A DNA stretch of 7,637 nt. It comes from an uncultured Maribacter sp. Lineage in GTDB: Bacteria > Bacteroidota > Bacteroidia > Flavobacteriales > Flavobacteriaceae. The position numbers and the translations under genes were made by a program. The stretch lies in NCBI GenBank assembly GCA_905479535.1, contig CAJQMW010000110.1, forward strand, positions 1 to 7,637, given 5' to 3'. A model generated the notes under the pieces. That model searched no databases and was not told the origin of the DNA. It was given only the letters and a program-made list of their open reading frames with translations. Position 1 is the stretch's first letter, and the number at the start of each line of letters is the position of its first letter. This document shows, piece after piece, positions 1-6,512 of the stretch.

Positions 1-599
1 CAAATTATCGCTTGGTTGAACATTTGTTCGGTGGTCAAAGGATCGCCATAGATCAATTCTCCGCCATTGGCAGGGGCCTTGCTGAACGGTACCCCACCGC
101 AAAAGGTTTCCGCGAACATGACATAAGCGTAGCCAGCAACGCTTTGCATCTCGCTTTCAATTTCTGGGTTTCCACCGAAATCGGCAAGAAGGTCAACCGT
201 AGTTTCGGCGCCCGTTCGCGATCTATGCAGGTTGCCATAAATTGTGTTTACGTCACTGTTGATATCTTGAAGATTACGGGTGTCTGCCTCACGCCTGGTG
301 GGAAAGGTTCCCGAATAGGTATACTCATCAGCCATAAGGCCACTCATAACGATTAGGCCCGTAGTGGCGCCGTGGCCCGCAGCGGAACCGCTCATGGCCA
401 CCGCTAGATCCCCCAAAGAGCCCGCGCGAAGGGTTTGTATACCGGCCTCACTATTTAATGATTCCGGGGTAACGATATCAGGATCTGTGACTTCTACCAC
501 GGAATCGCATGACATACCTAACGAGGTAAGTACCATCAAGACAATGACGTTGAAAAGAAGTTTGGAATAGTTTTTTTCTGCATTAATTGACTTTTTCAT
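1..599 (-). CDS. SusD/RagB family outer-membrane lipoprotein, N-terminal part (gene cut by left window edge)
   Basis: Reading the minus strand from the ATG at 599 gives 199 uninterrupted codons to the window edge. The protein starts with a basic n-region, a hydrophobic stretch (about residues 14-27) and the lipobox LGMSC, with Cys31 as the expected lipid-modified residue. The mature start CDSVVEVTDPDIVTPESLN, the helical segment YGNLHRSRTGAETTVDLL (about 120-137) and AGYAYVMFAETFCGGVPFS (about 155-173) fit the TPR-like helical core of SusD/RagB proteins. These sit on the cell surface as a lid on a SusC barrel and capture the ligand. The gene lies 17 bases after the stop of the SusC gene, so the two are very probably co-transcribed. 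From memory, the mature start and the FCGGVPFS segment resemble a SusD subgroup common outside classical polysaccharide loci; this is weak evidence about substrate. A full family member has roughly 450-600 residues, so most of the gene is missing. Confidence 0.88.
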   Translation of the reverse strand, partial: MKKSINAEKNYSKLLFNVIVLMVLTSLGMSCDSVVEVTDPDIVTPESLNSEAGIQTLRAGSLGDLAVAMSGSAAGHGATTGLIVMSGLMADEYTYSGTFPTRREADTRNLQDINSDVNTIYGNLHRSRTGAETTVDLLADFGGNPEIESEMQSVAGYAYVMFAETFCGGVPFSKAPANGGELIYGDPLTTEQMFNQAII

Positions 600-616
600 T
601 TTCTTAGATTTTTATG

Positions 617-3600
617 TTAAAAAGATAGGTTCAGTCTTGCTTTCCAAGAACGTACAGGCGGCTGACTGAGAAATTCTTCGGTGGTGAAATTGGCCTGTCC
701 TTCAGAACTAATTTCGGGATCCAGTCCGGAGTAATCCGTCCACACGCCCAAATTCTGTCCGGAAAGTGTAACGCTTATACGGTCAAAACCAAGTTGGCTT
801 GAAAAGGTGCCCGGTGCGTTGTAAGTTAATGAGATTTCACGAAGCCTCCAAAAAGAGGCATCTTCGATATAACCTGCATTTGTCCCCAAAAATTTTGAGG
901 CCACTGCCCTGGCCTGATCTTCAAGCGAGGCATTGGGGTCGTTCAGTTCTCGGTTATTACTGTTCCCGTTTCTCCATGAACCGGTGTTATTGTAAAGTTT
1001 TTGACCGCCCCTATAGTTTAAGAGCCCTCTGACCACAAATTGATTTTCGAAAAAGCTCAGTGTCGGGGTAAAAGAAATATCGGTGGTTGCAAACGGGGTG
1101 CCCAAATACCCTATTTCCCCTACCTGTATTTCATCTTGCCCAATGAAACCGTCGCCATTGGCATCGCTAAAGGTATAGGTTTCGTCCCAATATCCACCGA
1201 GGGGAAAGCCTTCAACATGACGTTGCTGACCAAATATGACCGATTGTATACCCTCGCCCAGTTCGATCAGCTCGTTATCGATAAAAGAACCGACCAAATC
1301 CAGTCCAAAGAAAAACTTGTCGGTCTCGATGATTCTGGTATTCACTGCTATTTCGATACCCGAGTTTTTTACGGAACCCAAATTCTCAAAACGTCCTTCA
1401 CCCACACCCAATGACAAGGGTAGTTGCCTGAAAATAAGGGCATCCTCGGTACGTTTATTGAAATAGGTCATTTCAAAACCGATTTTATCGGACAATAGTT
1501 TGGCGTCGAACCCGAATTCAACTTCTGTGGATATCTCAGGACTTAAACCGGTATTGCCGACACTTCCAATGGTTACCCCCGTTACACTTTGTCCGTCTAA
1601 TGTAGCTGCGATAGGATTGAAAAATCTTAAGGCATCATTAGTGCCAGGTTGAACCCCGGAGGCACCCCATGCTCCCCTAAGCCGTAAGGAACTTATTCCA
1701 TATTTATCAGAATTATTAAAGAATTCCTCCTCGGAAATGAGCCATGAGGCACTCACCTTGGGGTAAAAAATAGAGTTGAACGAGGCACCAAATGAACTTC
1801 CGCGATCCGCCCTTACTGCACCGGTTACGAACAGTCTATCGTTAAAACCGACCTGTTCTTCCAAAAAGACACCAACGGTACGTGATTCGATGGTCTGTTC
1901 ATTACTCTGTGTAACAGCGGCCCCGGCAATGGAGTTGCTACCGGCAACCAACAGAAGCCCGGTCGCAAATGTACCCTGTGATAAATTCTGTAAATACTGG
2001 AACCCAAGGGAAGTACGTGAATTTATACCTTCCCATAAATCGGTTTTGTAAGACCCTACCATGTCAAGGGTATAAACAAAGTCGTTAAACCTATTGGAAA
2101 ATCGGGCACCTTCGTCATAATTGAGAAAAGCCGGTGCTTCTCCCGTTGGAAAAAACTGGCTGTCCCAACGGGAGGTAAAGTCAAGTCCACCGGAGGCCCT
2201 AAAATTCAGTTTTTCGGTGGGTTGCCATATAGCTTCGAGACCCGAAGTAAAACGATTGATTCTTTGTCGGGTATCGATCGTGAACAGTTCATCCGGGGTA
2301 AATTCGCCCCAACCACTATTTATATCTATCGAAGAAGTTCCATTCAGGCCCTGGCTCATCAACGCTAGGGCAAAATTGTCGTTCAAGGGCAATTCCAAAT
2401 CGCTATTGGTGTAGCCCGTAGTTAAATTGATCTTTAAATCATCAGTAACTTTGGCCCCAAAATTTCCCCTGAAATTGGTTCTTTTTATATTATTTACCGG
2501 CAGTACACCTTCACCGTCGGTAAGACTACCTGAAAGGAAGTAGGTAAGCACTTCCGAACCTCCCGATACGCTCAATCCGGCGCCATAGGACTGTCCCGTT
2601 CTAAAGGGCGAGGTCCGCGGGTCGTTCAAGGGCTGAAAGGAATTGACCGTACTGGGGACAAAAGTGCCCTCGGCCGCTTCAAAATTGAAGCCAGGATTAC
2701 CTTGCGCATCCAGTGCCTGATAATTTCTAGGATAAGTCGTCACATCCTCTACCAGACCGCTCTCCATAAAAGCGGACCATCGCGGTTCCCCTTGCTTCCC
2801 TTTTTTAGTGGTAATCCGAATTACACCGTTCGCCGCAATTGAACCGTACAAGGTCGCTGCAGAAGGGCCCTTGATGATTTCGATAGATTCAATATCCTCC
2901 GGGTTGATATCGTTTAACCTTGAAGGTGACTGCCCGCCCGTTTCAAACGAGATGGAATTGGCCTCGTTGTTGATGAGGATTCCGTCAACATATATTACCG
3001 GTTCATTGGAAAGGGATGCACTATTTGAACCCCTGACCCTAATACGGGAGCCCATGCCCGTAGAACCTCCACTACTTGAAATTTGGACACCGGTGGCCTG
3101 ACCCTGAAGCAAGTCTGAAACATTGCTGATCGGACGCTGTTTTACGTCGTCTACAACGTTGAGATTTGCGATGGAATTACCCATCTCGACTTTACGGCGT
3201 ACACCGGTTGCGGTAACGATTACCTCGTTAAGATCCATAAGATCGGGCTGCATGGTTACGTTAATGTTTTTTTCTTGTTTAACGGTAACTTCGCGTGAGG
3301 CAAAGCCAATGTAGGAGAAAACCAGAATATTGCCTTCCGAGACTTCGATTTCATATTCCCCGTCAAAATTGGTGGAAACCCCTTTTGTGGAGCCTTTGAC
3401 CACTATACTTACCCCGCCCAAGGGCAAATTATCTTGATCGGTTACCATGCCGGTTACCGTCATTGTCTGCTGCATTATCATTGGGGGATCCATGGTTGAT
3501 GTCTTAGTTTGCATTCTCGGAACCATCTTCTTTTCCAAAAGAACAATAAGTTTTCTCCTTATTTCAAAAGAAACATTGGTTTCCTTTAAAATAAGGTCCA

Positions 3601-3880
3601 TCAAATCTTCAATTTTAACTTTATCCGCCTTTACCGTTACTTTTCTGTTGGTGTCCAAGGTGGAATTTTTGTACAGGATATTGAAATCCGTCTGTTTTTC
3701 TATTTCATTAAATATGGACTCAATGGTGGCATCCTCCATATTCATTGAAATTTTCCCCTTTTGGGAATACGCATTCTTGGCACTAAGTTGGAATAGGGCA
3801 ACCAATAATAACAATGCGGTTATCTTCATTTTCAGGTCTACTTTAATCGTAAAATAGCTTTTACATAGTGTGCTTTTCAT
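617..3880 (-). CDS. SusC/RagA family TonB-linked outer-membrane transporter with N-terminal STN signalling domain
   Basis: This 1087-residue protein has the full layout of a signal-transducing SusC. A signal peptide has its hydrophobic core at about residues 20-33 and probable cleavage near AYSQ (37-40). The STN (secretin/TonB short N-terminal) domain spans about 45-115. A carboxypeptidase-regulatory-like beta-sandwich covers about 141-212 (VTGMVTDQDNLPLGGVSIVVKG), followed by a TonB-box-like LNEVIVTATG at 217-226. The plug domain runs from about 230 to 360 (RIRVRGSNSASLSNEPVIYVDG, then KGPSAATLYGSIAANGVIRI). The rest is a 22-strand-type barrel ending in an aromatic residue (RLNLSF). SusC barrels import ligands delivered by their SusD lid, using energy from TonB. 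The STN domain is the part known to contact FecR anti-sigma factors, which fits the FecR gene just upstream. The ATG at 3880 gives a 17-residue extension before a second Met (codon at 3829) that would also leave a good signal peptide. Related STN-type SusC proteins often carry such an extension, so I keep the longer form. The substrate is unknown. Confidence 0.95.
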   Translation of the reverse strand: MKSTLCKSYFTIKVDLKMKITALLLLVALFQLSAKNAYSQKGKISMNMEDATIESIFNEIEKQTDFNILYKNSTLDTNRKVTVKADKVKIEDLMDLILKETNVSFEIRRKLIVLLEKKMVPRMQTKTSTMDPPMIMQQTMTVTGMVTDQDNLPLGGVSIVVKGSTKGVSTNFDGEYEIEVSEGNILVFSYIGFASREVTVKQEKNINVTMQPDLMDLNEVIVTATGVRRKVEMGNSIANLNVVDDVKQRPISNVSDLLQGQATGVQISSSGGSTGMGSRIRVRGSNSASLSNEPVIYVDGILINNEANSISFETGGQSPSRLNDINPEDIESIEIIKGPSAATLYGSIAANGVIRITTKKGKQGEPRWSAFMESGLVEDVTTYPRNYQALDAQGNPGFNFEAAEGTFVPSTVNSFQPLNDPRTSPFRTGQSYGAGLSVSGGSEVLTYFLSGSLTDGEGVLPVNNIKRTNFRGNFGAKVTDDLKINLTTGYTNSDLELPLNDNFALALMSQGLNGTSSIDINSGWGEFTPDELFTIDTRQRINRFTSGLEAIWQPTEKLNFRASGGLDFTSRWDSQFFPTGEAPAFLNYDEGARFSNRFNDFVYTLDMVGSYKTDLWEGINSRTSLGFQYLQNLSQGTFATGLLLVAGSNSIAGAAVTQSNEQTIESRTVGVFLEEQVGFNDRLFVTGAVRADRGSSFGASFNSIFYPKVSASWLISEEEFFNNSDKYGISSLRLRGAWGASGVQPGTNDALRFFNPIAATLDGQSVTGVTIGSVGNTGLSPEISTEVEFGFDAKLLSDKIGFEMTYFNKRTEDALIFRQLPLSLGVGEGRFENLGSVKNSGIEIAVNTRIIETDKFFFGLDLVGSFIDNELIELGEGIQSVIFGQQRHVEGFPLGGYWDETYTFSDANGDGFIGQDEIQVGEIGYLGTPFATTDISFTPTLSFFENQFVVRGLLNYRGGQKLYNNTGSWRNGNSNNRELNDPNASLEDQARAVASKFLGTNAGYIEDASFWRLREISLTYNAPGTFSSQLGFDRISVTLSGQNLGVWTDYSGLDPEISSEGQANFTTEEFLSQPPVRSWKARLNLSF

Positions 3881-3933
3881 ATTTTTGTAAAAATTTAGAA
3901 ATTGGTCAATCAGTTTTTAAGTTTGTTTGGAAT

Positions 3934-3959
3934 TCGGGGATTGTTAGAGCAGTCCCTGA
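3934..3959. other. Imperfect hairpin in the FecR-SusC gap
   Basis: In the 101-base gap between the FecR stop and the SusC start, 3934-3943 (TCGGGGATTG) and 3950-3959 (CAGTCCCTGA) form ten-base inverted arms around the six-base loop TTAGAG. Read as plus-strand RNA all ten positions pair, two of them as G-U wobbles. Read as minus-strand RNA, the direction of the genes, those two positions become A-C mismatches. A T-rich stretch (TTCTTTTGTTTA) follows on the plus strand. It could be a weak processing or attenuation structure between fecR-like and susC-like genes, or a terminator for antisense transcription. No TAnnTTTG promoter box with a well-spaced upstream TTG was recognised for SusC in this gap, so the FecR and SusC genes may share a transcript. 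Confidence 0.35.
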
Positions 3960-3981
3960 TTCTTTTGTTTATTTCATACTT

Positions 3982-5136
3982 TTATCTTTTAGGGTTAATG
4001 ATTACTTCTTTGTCCTTTATTGCGAAATCAAAATCTTTTATACGTTGAAACGCTTGTAATATTTCTTGAATAGTCTCCGTTTTAAACCTTCCGGTGTACC
4101 GCTCTTTCCCCACTTCTACGTCGTTGAAATCAATCTTTATGTTATAGTGCCTTTCAAGCTTTTTGGTGATTCGATAAAAGTCCTCGTTTTTAAACAATAA
4201 GATACCATCCTTCCATGCAATGTGACTGCTTACATCAACATTTGTTTTAGCCAGTTCCTTATCAGAGAAACTATAGGAGGCCATTTGATCTGGCCTTAAA
4301 ACAATAGCCTCTTCATCAGAATTTTTGTCTTTGTTCACCGATAGACTACCTTCCACGAGAACAACCTTGGAATATTCATCGTTGGGGTAATTGGAGATAT
4401 TAAATTCGGTGCCCAAAACCCGGGTGTCCAATAAACCGGCGTCCACCGAGAAAGGCCTCAAGGAGTCTGACTTGACAGTAAAGTAAGCCTCCCCCCTTAA
4501 AACCACGTTCCGAGGTCCTTCATCATAAAAAGCCACGGGATATGTCAAGGATGATCCTGAGTTTAAGTAGACCTCGGTACCGTCAGACAGTACTATCTGG
4601 AATTTTTTGCCGTAAGGGACCTCCAGAGTGTTATAGACCAGTGGCCTTGAGTTTTTCAAGGTTTTTCCCGACTTTTTTTTGTAAATGATTTTGCTTCCTT
4701 CCTGCTCCGCCACATAAGTACCGGAACTTGAGACGAGTTCCGAAGTTTTGGCTTCCAAAATTTCCTTGGTTGATCCGTCTCCCAAAGTAATGGTGACCTG
4801 ATTTTGTAGTGTTTGCCTGGTTGTATCGTTTTCTAGATAATAAAGGAACCCAAGGGTAACAATTCCCATGAAGACTGCGGCATATTTCAGTACGTTAAAT
4901 ATTCGACTTCTTCTTTGCCTGATATCCAACTGTTCAAAATTGTTCAGCAAGTCTTTTTTCAGGCGTTCCGCTTTTTCCTTTTCGAGAACTCCGGAAACGA
5001 GGTGGTGCAGTTGTACCTCTTCTTGAAAGCTGGACTCATTTTTCTTAACCCATTTCGTCAAAAGCTCAATTTCCTCGGTAGTGGTGCTATTGCTAAGGAA
5101 TTTATGGATGATGATTTTGATATTCTTATTTTTCAT
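3982..5136 (-). CDS. FecR family anti-sigma factor (inner-membrane, with DUF4974-type C-terminal domain)
   Basis: This 384-residue protein has the order expected of a Bacteroidota FecR. A cytoplasmic N-terminal helical part (about 1-80, including IIIHKFLSNSTTTEEIELLTKWV) would hold the sigma factor. A single membrane segment covers about 82-100 (LKYAAVFMGIVTLGFLYYL). The periplasmic FecR domain spans about 171-266, with LEVPYGKKFQIVLSDGTEVYLN, VVLRGEAYFTV and RVLGTEFNISNY. A C-terminal DUF4974-like segment covers about 315-381 (FYRITKKLERHYNIKIDF to EVIINPKR) and resembles the STN fold. The family senses the state of the partner TonB receptor through the periplasm and controls an ECF sigma factor. 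The partners are adjacent: the STN-bearing SusC gene lies 101 bases downstream and the ECF sigma gene starts 115 bases away on the opposite strand. The start at 5136 places the membrane segment at a normal distance, and no Shine-Dalgarno site is visible, as is usual in this phylum. Confidence 0.94.
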   Translation of the reverse strand: MKNKNIKIIIHKFLSNSTTTEEIELLTKWVKKNESSFQEEVQLHHLVSGVLEKEKAERLKKDLLNNFEQLDIRQRRSRIFNVLKYAAVFMGIVTLGFLYYLENDTTRQTLQNQVTITLGDGSTKEILEAKTSELVSSSGTYVAEQEGSKIIYKKKSGKTLKNSRPLVYNTLEVPYGKKFQIVLSDGTEVYLNSGSSLTYPVAFYDEGPRNVVLRGEAYFTVKSDSLRPFSVDAGLLDTRVLGTEFNISNYPNDEYSKVVLVEGSLSVNKDKNSDEEAIVLRPDQMASYSFSDKELAKTNVDVSSHIAWKDGILLFKNEDFYRITKKLERHYNIKIDFNDVEVGKERYTGRFKTETIQEILQAFQRIKDFDFAIKDKEVIINPKR

Positions 5137-5196
5137 TATGAAATATTAAGATAATGTCAATGGATATTAACTAAACGACCGAACTTTACAATACCC

Positions 5197-5228
5197 TTGC
5201 TTTTTATTTACATTTACCTTTAATTTCG
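5197..5228 (+). promoter_or_regulatory. Candidate Bacteroidota-type promoter for the ECF sigma gene
   Basis: A TTG at 5197-5199 is followed after 21 bases by TAATTTCG at 5221-5228. This differs from the Bacteroidota sigma-ABfr -7 box TAnnTTTG at one position, and the spacing fits the usual 19-21 bases to the -33 TTG. Transcription would start some 5-8 bases further on, leaving a short leader of about 15-20 bases before the ATG at 5252. The site lies in the 115-base region shared with the divergent FecR gene. I could not identify an equally good box for FecR on the minus strand, which may mean FecR uses a different, possibly ECF-type, promoter. Confidence 0.4.
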
Positions 5229-5251
5229 AGAAATTTTTGTTAAAATGGCTT

Positions 5252-5836
5252 ATGAATTCAAATGACCGCAACGGAAATCTTGATGTCAGTGCAATCCGAA
5301 ATGGAGATAAATCGGCATTCAAGACGGTCATTGCTCTGTATTACACAGAAGTCTATTGGTATGCTAAAAGTTTAAGCCGCAATGAGACATTGGCAAAGGA
5401 CCTTACCCAAGAAGCATTTTTTAAACTATGGAAAAAAAGGGGCGTTTTAAAGGAGGGGGTTTTAATCAGGGGATGGCTATATAGATCGGTCCGCAACAAG
5501 TTTCTGGACCATACAAAGAAATACAATAAGGAGACCCGATTATTGGAAATGACCTATGCCGATGCATTGGATAATGCCATTCAAATAGAAAATCGGGAGG
5601 AGTTGCGGCGTAAAATGGAAATTGTTGAAAAGGAAATTCAAAATCTTCCAAAAAAATGTAGCAAAGTATTTTTGTTGAGTAAAAAGGAAGGATTGACCAA
5701 TAATGAAATCGCAGACTACCTAGGTTTATCCATAAAAACGGTAGAAGGCCATCTTACCAAGGCCCTTAAAATTTTGAGGGAGAGATTGAAGGGAAGTTTT
5801 CATTTCCTATTTCTTCTTATCAACCAATTAAAATAA
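5252..5836 (+). CDS. ECF RNA polymerase sigma-70 factor (Bacteroidota FecI-like group)
   Basis: From the ATG at 5252 the protein has 194 residues. Sigma region 2 spans about 20-92, with AKDLTQEAFFKLWKKR (48-63) for core and -10 contacts and GWLYRSVRNKFLDHTKK (74-90) as region 2.4. A short linker leads to region 4 at about 122-178, whose helix-turn-helix is LTNNEIADYLGLSIKTVEGHL (about 148-168) and would contact the -35 element. The hydrophobic C-terminal tail (HFLFLLINQLK) is common in this group. The frame is open upstream to a TTG at 5237, but the ATG five codons later is a better start and sits at a sensible distance from the candidate promoter. The protein is the likely partner of the FecR anti-sigma factor encoded divergently 115 bases away, and would drive the FecR-SusC-SusD genes. 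In many related loci the sigma gene comes first on the same strand as fecR; here it points away. Confidence 0.93.
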   Translation: MNSNDRNGNLDVSAIRNGDKSAFKTVIALYYTEVYWYAKSLSRNETLAKDLTQEAFFKLWKKRGVLKEGVLIRGWLYRSVRNKFLDHTKKYNKETRLLEMTYADALDNAIQIENREELRRKMEIVEKEIQNLPKKCSKVFLLSKKEGLTNNEIADYLGLSIKTVEGHLTKALKILRERLKGSFHFLFLLINQLK

Positions 5837-5871
5837 GCCCTATCTTTTGATCGGGAGGCATTCCTTTCCAA

Positions 5872-5897
5872 AAGGATGATATATAAGGATGATATAT
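5872..5897. repeat. Perfect 13-base tandem duplication
   Basis: AAGGATGATATAT occurs twice head to tail, at 5872-5884 and 5885-5897, with no mismatch. It lies 36 bases after the sigma gene stop, in a 182-base gap before the HYC_CC_PP gene. It may be a recent slippage duplication or paired protein-binding half-sites; the sequence alone does not decide. Confidence 0.85.
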
Positions 5898-5902
5898 ATC
5901 AT
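5889..5902. repeat. 14-base perfect palindrome ATGATATATATCAT
   Basis: The 14 bases read the same on both strands and overlap the second copy of the 13-base tandem repeat. The centre is an alternating TA run, so it is easily melted. It could be a dimer-binding operator or simply a product of AT-rich low complexity. No known regulator motif was recognised. Confidence 0.5.
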
Positions 5903-5967
5903 GTCTTGGGAAAGCGGAATTAATTAATTTTGAATTTCACAAAAATCGAAAACTATCCAGGCCAAAA

Positions 5968-5982
5968 TTTTGTTAAACAAAA
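5968..5982. promoter_or_regulatory. Candidate operator: 15-base inverted repeat upstream of the HYC_CC_PP gene
   Basis: TTTTGTTAAACAAAA consists of two seven-base arms (TTTTGTT and AACAAAA) around a single central A, with every arm position paired. It ends 36 bases before the ATG at 6019 and 20 bases before the TAnnTTTG box at 6003, so it sits where a -33 region regulator would bind. The neighbouring metal-efflux genes make a metal-responsive regulator a reasonable guess, but no regulator gene lies in the window and the motif was not matched to a known family. Confidence 0.35.
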
Positions 5983-6002
5983 GTCATGTGTTAAAATTTT
6001 TG

Positions 6003-6010
6003 TAGTTTTG
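6003..6010 (+). promoter_or_regulatory. Candidate -7 box (TAGTTTTG) for the HYC_CC_PP gene
   Basis: TAGTTTTG matches the Bacteroidota TAnnTTTG consensus at every fixed position. Its end is only eight bases before the ATG at 6019, so a transcript starting at the usual distance would have almost no leader. No TTG lies at the ideal 19-21 base spacing; the nearest TTTG (5969-5972, inside the inverted repeat) is 30 bases away. A regulator might replace the missing -33 contact. A shifted, poorer match (TAAAATTT at 5992) would have 19-base spacing to that TTTG. Confidence 0.35.
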
Positions 6011-6018
6011 CAATACGA

Positions 6019-6435
6019 ATGAAAAAAAGTTTTTTCAAGATATCATCTTTTGTAATGGCAATCGTAGTGCTGTTATCGACGTTCTCCTTTGCCGTTGATC
6101 AGCATTATTGTGGCGATGTTTTGGTGGATTTTTCTTTTTTCGGCAAAGCGGAATCCTGTGGTATGGAAATGCAACAATTCAGTGAATTATATGACGACAG
6201 TCTTGATAAAAAAGGTTTTTGCGAGGATCAGACCTTGGCCATTGCGGGCCAAGATGATTTAAAGATTTCATTTGAAAAACTAAGCTCGGAGCAACAACTC
6301 TTTGTTGTTCCATTTATATACTCCTATATAAACTTTTATGAAGGATTCGATACGAAAATCGTTCCTTTTAGGGACTATTCCCCCCCTCCACTGATACGGG
6401 ACGTTCAAGTTCTAGATCAGACTTTCCTTATTTGA
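6019..6435 (+). CDS. HYC_CC_PP family small secreted protein, associated with heavy-metal efflux
   Basis: This 138-residue protein starts with a clear signal peptide (KK, then a hydrophobic stretch at about 9-24, likely cleaved near FSFA). It then shows the ordered motifs that name the HYC_CC_PP family of Bacteroidota: HYCGD at 29-33, FGKAESCGM at 41-49, a GFCEDQTLAIAGQDDLKISF block at about 66-85, and DYSPPPLIRD ending in VLDQTFLI. The family's biochemical role is not established. Its genes are usually found next to CusA/CusB/TolC-type metal efflux genes, as here, where a CusA-like gene starts 107 bases downstream. The conserved cysteines and histidine suggest metal binding outside the cytoplasm; that is inference. 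The oddity is that the usual CC pair reads FC (Cys68 only), leaving three cysteines in the mature protein (31, 47, 68). The ATG at 6019 is the only start that keeps the signal peptide in normal form. Confidence 0.82.
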   Translation: MKKSFFKISSFVMAIVVLLSTFSFAVDQHYCGDVLVDFSFFGKAESCGMEMQQFSELYDDSLDKKGFCEDQTLAIAGQDDLKISFEKLSSEQQLFVVPFIYSYINFYEGFDTKIVPFRDYSPPPLIRDVQVLDQTFLI

Positions 6436-6455
6436 TTTTTAAATAATTGAATTCA

Positions 6456-6496
6456 TAGCCCTGCGAGCGATCGCTTTGGGCTAAATCCGTTTTTTT
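6456..6496 (+). terminator. Hairpin with downstream T-run between the HYC_CC_PP and CusA genes (possible terminator or attenuator)
   Basis: TAGCCC at 6456-6461 pairs with GGGCTA at 6478-6483. Inside lies the ten-base palindrome AGCGATCGCT (6466-6475), which can extend the stem through an uneven internal loop. Seven T residues follow at 6490-6496 after the spacer AATCCG. The spacer makes it a poor intrinsic terminator by the usual rule, where Ts directly follow the stem. Its place, 20 bases after the HYC_CC_PP stop and 59 bases before the CusA start, suggests partial termination or attenuation ahead of the pump gene. Confidence 0.4.
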
Positions 6497-6512
6497 GTTG
6501 AATTTTTCAACA
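6496..6512. promoter_or_regulatory. Candidate operator or second hairpin upstream of the CusA gene
   Basis: TGTTGAATTTTTCAACA has seven-base perfect arms (TGTTGAA and TTCAACA) around three Ts. Two further outer pairs form if one mismatch is allowed, giving a near-palindrome over 6493-6515. It ends 30 bases before the CusA ATG. It could be a protein-binding operator, or a second stem in the leader that competes with or follows the GC-rich hairpin. No Shine-Dalgarno or clear TAnnTTTG box was seen between it and the start codon. Confidence 0.4.

Noticed and set aside
12..356. 114-codon open frame on the plus strand
   Set aside because: It is antisense to the SusD-like lipoprotein, whose lipobox and family motifs are convincing.
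1040..1414. 124-codon open frame on the plus strand
   Set aside because: It lies wholly antisense to the barrel part of the SusC gene, has no recognisable domain, and the minus-strand frame is a clear family member.
3447..3857. 136-codon open frame on the plus strand with hydrophobic stretches
   Set aside because: It is antisense to the STN and carboxypeptidase-like domains of SusC; the apparent hydrophobicity is the mirror of Lys/Glu/Asn-rich codons on the coding strand.
3829..3880. Shorter SusC start at the second Met (codon at 3829)
   Set aside because: It would also give a good signal peptide and cannot be excluded, but STN-type SusC proteins often carry a similar extension before the second Met, so the longer form is kept.
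3868..4059. 63-codon plus-strand frame spanning the FecR-SusC gap
   Set aside because: It overlaps both flanking genes in antisense, has no family resemblance and no promoter box was seen.
5237..5251. TTG start five codons upstream for the ECF sigma factor
   Set aside because: The ATG at 5252 is a stronger start codon, and the TTG lies so close to the candidate -7 box that the leader would be almost absent.
5862..5876. Small hairpin TCCTTT-CCA-AAAGGA after the sigma gene as a terminator
   Set aside because: The stem is only six A/T-rich pairs and no T-run follows on the plus strand, so it does not support a terminator call.
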